Positions 8,801-10,803 of a DNA stretch of 10,803 nt are shown piece after piece. Under the pieces are notes generated by a model. It did not search any database, had not been told where the DNA came from, and saw only the letters and a list, made by a program, of their open reading frames with translations. The stretch is taken from the NCBI GenBank assembly GCA_964563585.1, contig CAZLXG010000068.1, positions 1 through 10,803 on the forward strand, read 5' to 3'. Each line of letters starts with the position of its first letter. Position 1 is the stretch's first letter. Source of the stretch: CAZLXG01 sp964563585 (lineage in GTDB: Bacteria > Bacteroidota > Bacteroidia > Flavobacteriales > Flavobacteriaceae). Both the position numbers and the translations under genes were made by a program.

Positions 8801-9071
8801 TTTTAAAATCACTAATAATTTTCAGTTGCGCATCTTCTTCCAAAACCAACGCAAATTTGCCCTTAAAAAACATTGTTTTAATTAATTGCGCGCTATTGCT
8901 GTCTTTTGTAGCAAGTTTGTTAATGTTGTCCACAATTTTTAATGCAGATTTTGGCAAGCCATCAATCTCAAATTGCTCAACTTTCTCCCATAAATTGTTA
9001 TAATCGGGAGTTTGAGCATGCAATAAATTTGCGAAAAGAATAATCATTAATACAGATAAAACGTTTTTCAT
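2846..9071 (-). CDS. Alpha-2-macroglobulin family protein (thioester type) with embedded SusC-like Ton-box module, interrupted by two assembly gaps
   Basis: One gene: about 2007 residues are visible and probably 2100 or more in full. Numbers count each gap as 100 bases. Residues 1-20 are a signal peptide (ending LLHAQ) without a lipobox Cys. Residues to about 380 are helical, TPR-like. Macroglobulin repeats follow; FTDR (587-590) stops at a gap and KFETKFNP resumes at 625. A carboxypeptidase-regulatory-like domain (from 1132) and Ton box (1210-1216) come next. The A2M core (FFFPHLKTD, about 1286) precedes the thioester domain with CNEQ (C1510, Q1513). The C-terminal part lies at 4042-2846, in another frame only because the 100-N placeholder is not a multiple of three; it starts YLDNEFIDEY and ends GVRLLVK. 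Family role: covalent trapping of attacking proteases in the periplasm. The start is ATG at 9071 with an A-rich leader. The gene is divergent from mpl. Confidence 0.9.
4043..4142. other. Assembly gap (100 N placeholder) inside the A2M gene
   Basis: A run of exactly 100 N. The minus-strand frame leaves on a codon boundary (VISTE ends at 4143) and resumes on one (YLDNEF starts at 4042). The true missing length must therefore be a multiple of three if the gene is intact, which 100 is not. Other proteins of the family, as I recall them, have only some 10-30 residues between these points, so the real gap may be shorter than 100 bases unless a repeat lies in it. Confidence 0.95.
5410..5678 (-). other. 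SusC-like module inside A2M: carboxypeptidase-regulatory-like domain plus Ton box
   Basis: Residues 1132 to about 1205 read GFISGTIYDENGEPLPGANV, then a VLVKGTTRGVITNFDGNF stretch and LQISFIGFITQEF. This is the CarboxypepD_reg-like domain found before the plug of SusC/RagA transporters. LDEVVVSAMGISKEKRSLGY follows (DEVVVSA at 5444-5424), which matches a Ton box plus the first plug residues (compare the usual DEVVVTALGI, KREKKALGY). The similarity fades at about SVKAEQ, after which an acidic linker leads into the A2M core. Confidence 0.85.
7200..7299. other. Assembly gap (100 N placeholder) inside the A2M gene
   Basis: A second run of exactly 100 N in the same gene. The frame enters after FTDR plus two bases (AG) and leaves at KFETKF, so the true length should be 1 modulo 3. 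Bacterial A2M proteins normally continue FTDR with an IYRPGQ motif and reach EEYKRPKFE about 90-110 residues later. The missing DNA is therefore probably near 300 bases rather than 100 (inference from family architecture). Confidence 0.95.
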
Positions 9072-9400
9072 GTTATAAAGTTTGTCTCTAAAATACCTTC
9101 AAAATCTGTTCCAAAAAACCATAAATTAGTTAATAAAGCAGTTGGCTGAGTGAAGTTAGTCAATTTTCAAGTAAACAATAAATAGTTTAAAAAATATTTG
9201 GGCGTTACCTTTCAGGTCGCGCTTTCCACTATATCTTTTTCTCGTACCTCAAAAAAGGATGCCGTTACAATCGCTAACGCAGAAAAAACTTCACGTATCG
9301 TTCTTCGTGCTTCCAACTTCAATTCATATATTTACTACTCGGTATAAATCCAACCTGTCGGAAGCAATCGAAGTGATAATTTGGAACACAAAACCAACAC
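9072..9400. other. Divergent intergenic region between A2M and mpl
   Basis: This 329-base spacer has no convincing gene. The open frames crossing it on either strand have no family features and run into mpl out of frame. It must contain the A2M promoter: TATTTTAG at 9095-9088 on the minus strand is a weak -7 candidate, with TTG at 9114-9112 only 16 bases away. It also must contain the mpl promoter: TATATTTA at 9327-9334 is a weak plus-strand -7 candidate with no good -33 box. A structured repeat-like element occupies 9199-9281. Confidence 0.6.
9199..9281 (+). repeat. Structured repeat-like intergenic element (GGGCGTTACC to CTAACGCAG)
   Basis: This block stands out as more G+C-rich than its surroundings. 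The ends pair perfectly: GCGTTA (9202-9207) with TAACGC (9275-9280). Inside are a small hairpin ACCT-TTC-AGGT (9207-9217) and a longer arm, ATCTTTTT (9233-9240) with AAAAGGAT (9253-9260), eight pairs with one G-U. From memory, elements of the form GGGCGTTACC, GGGCTTTCCGC, TATCTTTT, AAAAGGATGCCG, CTAACGC recur in intergenic DNA of many Flavobacteriaceae; I cannot check this here. It lies about 120 bases before mpl. Function unknown. Confidence 0.6.
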
Positions 9401-10756
9401 ATGAACGTACATTTTATAGCCATTGGCGGAAGCGCAATGCACAATTTAGCATTAGCATTACATAATAAAGGATACAAGGTAACCGGGAGCGACGATACTA
9501 TTTTCGAACCCTCAAAATCGCGTTTATCAGCAAAAGGATTATTACCAGAAACATTTGGTTGGTATCCAGAAAAAATTACTTCAAGTTTAAACGCAATCGT
9601 GTTGGGTATGCATGCCAAAGCCAATAATCCAGAACTTTTAAAAGCACAAGAATTAGGTTTAAAAATATATTCCTATCCAGAATTTCTATACGAACAAAGC
9701 AAACATAAAACCCGAGTAGTAATTGGCGGAAGTCATGGAAAAACAACCATAACATCTATGATTTTACACGTGATGCATTATCACGATAAAGATGTTGATT
9801 ATATGGTAGGCGCACAATTAGAAGGTTTTGATGTGATGGTGAAACTCACCGAAGACAACGATTTTATAGTGCTAGAAGGCGACGAATATTTAAGTTCTCC
9901 AATTGATATGCGACCAAAATTTCATCTCTATAAACCCAATATTGCGCTGTTAAGTGGCATCGCTTGGGATCATATAAACGTATTTCCAAGCTACGAAGGT
10001 TACGTAGAACAATTTAGCATTTATATAGACTCTATAGTAAGTGGAGGAAGTATAACTTATAACGAAGAAGATCCAGAAGTTGTTAGAGTAGTAGAAGCAT
10101 CCGAAAATACCATTCGTAAATTACCATACCAAACACCAAAATATGTTGTTGAAAATGGGCAAACACTTTTAGAAACGCCCGAAGGCGATTTGCCAGTTGA
10201 AGTTTTTGGAAAACATAATCTAAATAATTTAGCAGGTGCAAAGTGGATTTGTCAACACATGGGAATTGACGAAGATGATTTTTACGAAGCTATTGCAACT
10301 TTTAAAGGAGCAAGTAAACGTCTTGAAAAAATAGCAGAAAGTAAAAATAGTGTTGCCTATAAAGATTTTGCACACTCACCAAGTAAAGTAGAAGCTACAA
10401 CCAATGCGGTAAAAGAGCAATACGAAAACCGAACGTTGGTTGCGTGTTTAGAGTTACATACGTATAGCAGTTTAAATGCTGAATTTTTAAAAGAATACAA
10501 AGGCGCACTTGATGCTGCCGATGTAGCAGTCGTATTTTATTCGCCACATGCAGTAGAAATTAAAAAATTAGAAGAAGTCACACAAGAGCAAATTGCTAAT
10601 GCATTTCAACGCGACGATTTAATTATTTATACTAATCCAGACGATTTTAAAGAATTTCTATTCTCACAAGATTTTGATAATAAAGCCTTGTTATTAATGA
10701 GTTCTGGTAATTATGGAGGATTGAATTTTGATGAGGTAAAAGGGTTGATTGAGTAA
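9401..10756 (+). CDS. mpl: UDP-N-acetylmuramate:L-alanyl-gamma-D-glutamyl-meso-diaminopimelate ligase (murein tripeptide ligase)
   Basis: A complete 451-residue Mur-ligase-family enzyme, the usual length for Mpl. Mpl attaches recycled murein tripeptide to UDP-MurNAc with ATP in the cytoplasm, returning it to peptidoglycan synthesis. The N-terminal Rossmann-like domain opens MNVHFIAIGGSAMHNLA, in which an AMH replaces the GMS seen in MurC; this is typical of Mpl. The ATP P-loop is GGSHGKTT (109-116), the acidic metal site is EGDEY (159-163), the WDH motif is at 189-191, and FGKHNLNN (269-276) marks the central domain. The C-terminal ligase domain has DFAHSPSKV (322-330), the Mpl form of the DYAHHP motif of the Mur ligases, and SSGNYGG (434-440). 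The ATG at 9401 follows an A-rich leader and places this N-terminus correctly. The gene is divergent from A2M; its downstream partner is outside the window. Confidence 0.93.
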   Translation: MNVHFIAIGGSAMHNLALALHNKGYKVTGSDDTIFEPSKSRLSAKGLLPETFGWYPEKITSSLNAIVLGMHAKANNPELLKAQELGLKIYSYPEFLYEQSKHKTRVVIGGSHGKTTITSMILHVMHYHDKDVDYMVGAQLEGFDVMVKLTEDNDFIVLEGDEYLSSPIDMRPKFHLYKPNIALLSGIAWDHINVFPSYEGYVEQFSIYIDSIVSGGSITYNEEDPEVVRVVEASENTIRKLPYQTPKYVVENGQTLLETPEGDLPVEVFGKHNLNNLAGAKWICQHMGIDEDDFYEAIATFKGASKRLEKIAESKNSVAYKDFAHSPSKVEATTNAVKEQYENRTLVACLELHTYSSLNAEFLKEYKGALDAADVAVVFYSPHAVEIKKLEEVTQEQIANAFQRDDLIIYTNPDDFKEFLFSQDFDNKALLLMSSGNYGGLNFDEVKGLIE

Positions 10757-10757
10757 C

Positions 10758-10795
10758 GTCATTGCTAGAAGTGAAACAGACATAGTAATCTGTTT
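10758..10795 (+). terminator. Hairpin after mpl, possibly a decayed dispersed-repeat copy
   Basis: Immediately after the mpl stop, AAACAGA (10774-10780) and TCTGTTT (10789-10795) form a perfect seven-pair stem with an eight-base loop, followed by an A/T-rich stretch. It could end mpl transcription, but the T-tract is short. The whole block (CGTCATTGC, AG, AGTGAAAC, AATCTGTTT) resembles the GTCATTGCGAG...GCAATCTG repeat family I recall from many draft bacterial genomes, here with several changes. Confidence 0.45.
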
Positions 10796-10803
10796 ATATA
10801 ATT

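Noticed and set aside
9259..9465. Plus-strand open frame of 68 codons over the intergenic element
   Set aside because: It starts inside the structured repeat-like element and overlaps mpl out of frame; no protein features.
9319..9624. Minus-strand open frame of 101 codons across the mpl start
   Set aside because: It lies opposite the well-supported mpl frame, has no recognisable motif and uses codons unlike the other genes here.

Overview
The window is AT-rich with short A-rich leaders and no Shine-Dalgarno sequences. Its genes (a SusC-like TonB-box module, an exported DinB-fold protein, a very large alpha-2-macroglobulin, a 451-residue Mpl-type ligase) point to the Bacteroidota, most likely a marine member of the Flavobacteriaceae. 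It is a draft-assembly window: two runs of exactly 100 N interrupt the same gene.

Layout. Positions 1-1664 (minus strand) hold a two-gene unit: a small lipoprotein of unknown function, then a secreted M64-family metallopeptidase that overlaps it by 4 bases (ATGA) and runs off the left edge. The peptidase is an open frame of 385 codons. A divergent 143-base spacer separates this unit from a plus-strand gene for an exported DinB-fold protein (1808-2353). That gene converges on a minus-strand DoxX membrane protein (2396-2773) through a strong bidirectional terminator. Positions 2846-9071 (minus) are one gene for a thioester-containing alpha-2-macroglobulin (A2M). The apparent stop near 4032 is an artefact of reading a 100-N placeholder in the wrong frame. 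A 329-base spacer (9072-9400) carries a structured repeat-like element. It is followed by the plus-strand gene mpl (9401-10756), a peptidoglycan-recycling ligase, and then a hairpin that resembles a decayed copy of a dispersed repeat.

How the genes relate. Four of the six products carry export signals (peptidase, lipoprotein, DinB-fold protein, A2M) and a fifth is a membrane protein, so the window is mainly about the cell envelope. A2M is a periplasmic or surface protease trap and Mpl recycles cell-wall tripeptide; they are divergently transcribed. The most unusual feature is inside A2M. Between its macroglobulin repeats and its A2M core lies a carboxypeptidase-regulatory-like domain followed by a DEVVVSA Ton box and the first residues of a SusC-type plug, as found at the N-terminus of TonB-dependent nutrient transporters. 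No CRISPR array, tRNA, rRNA, transposase or phage gene was seen.
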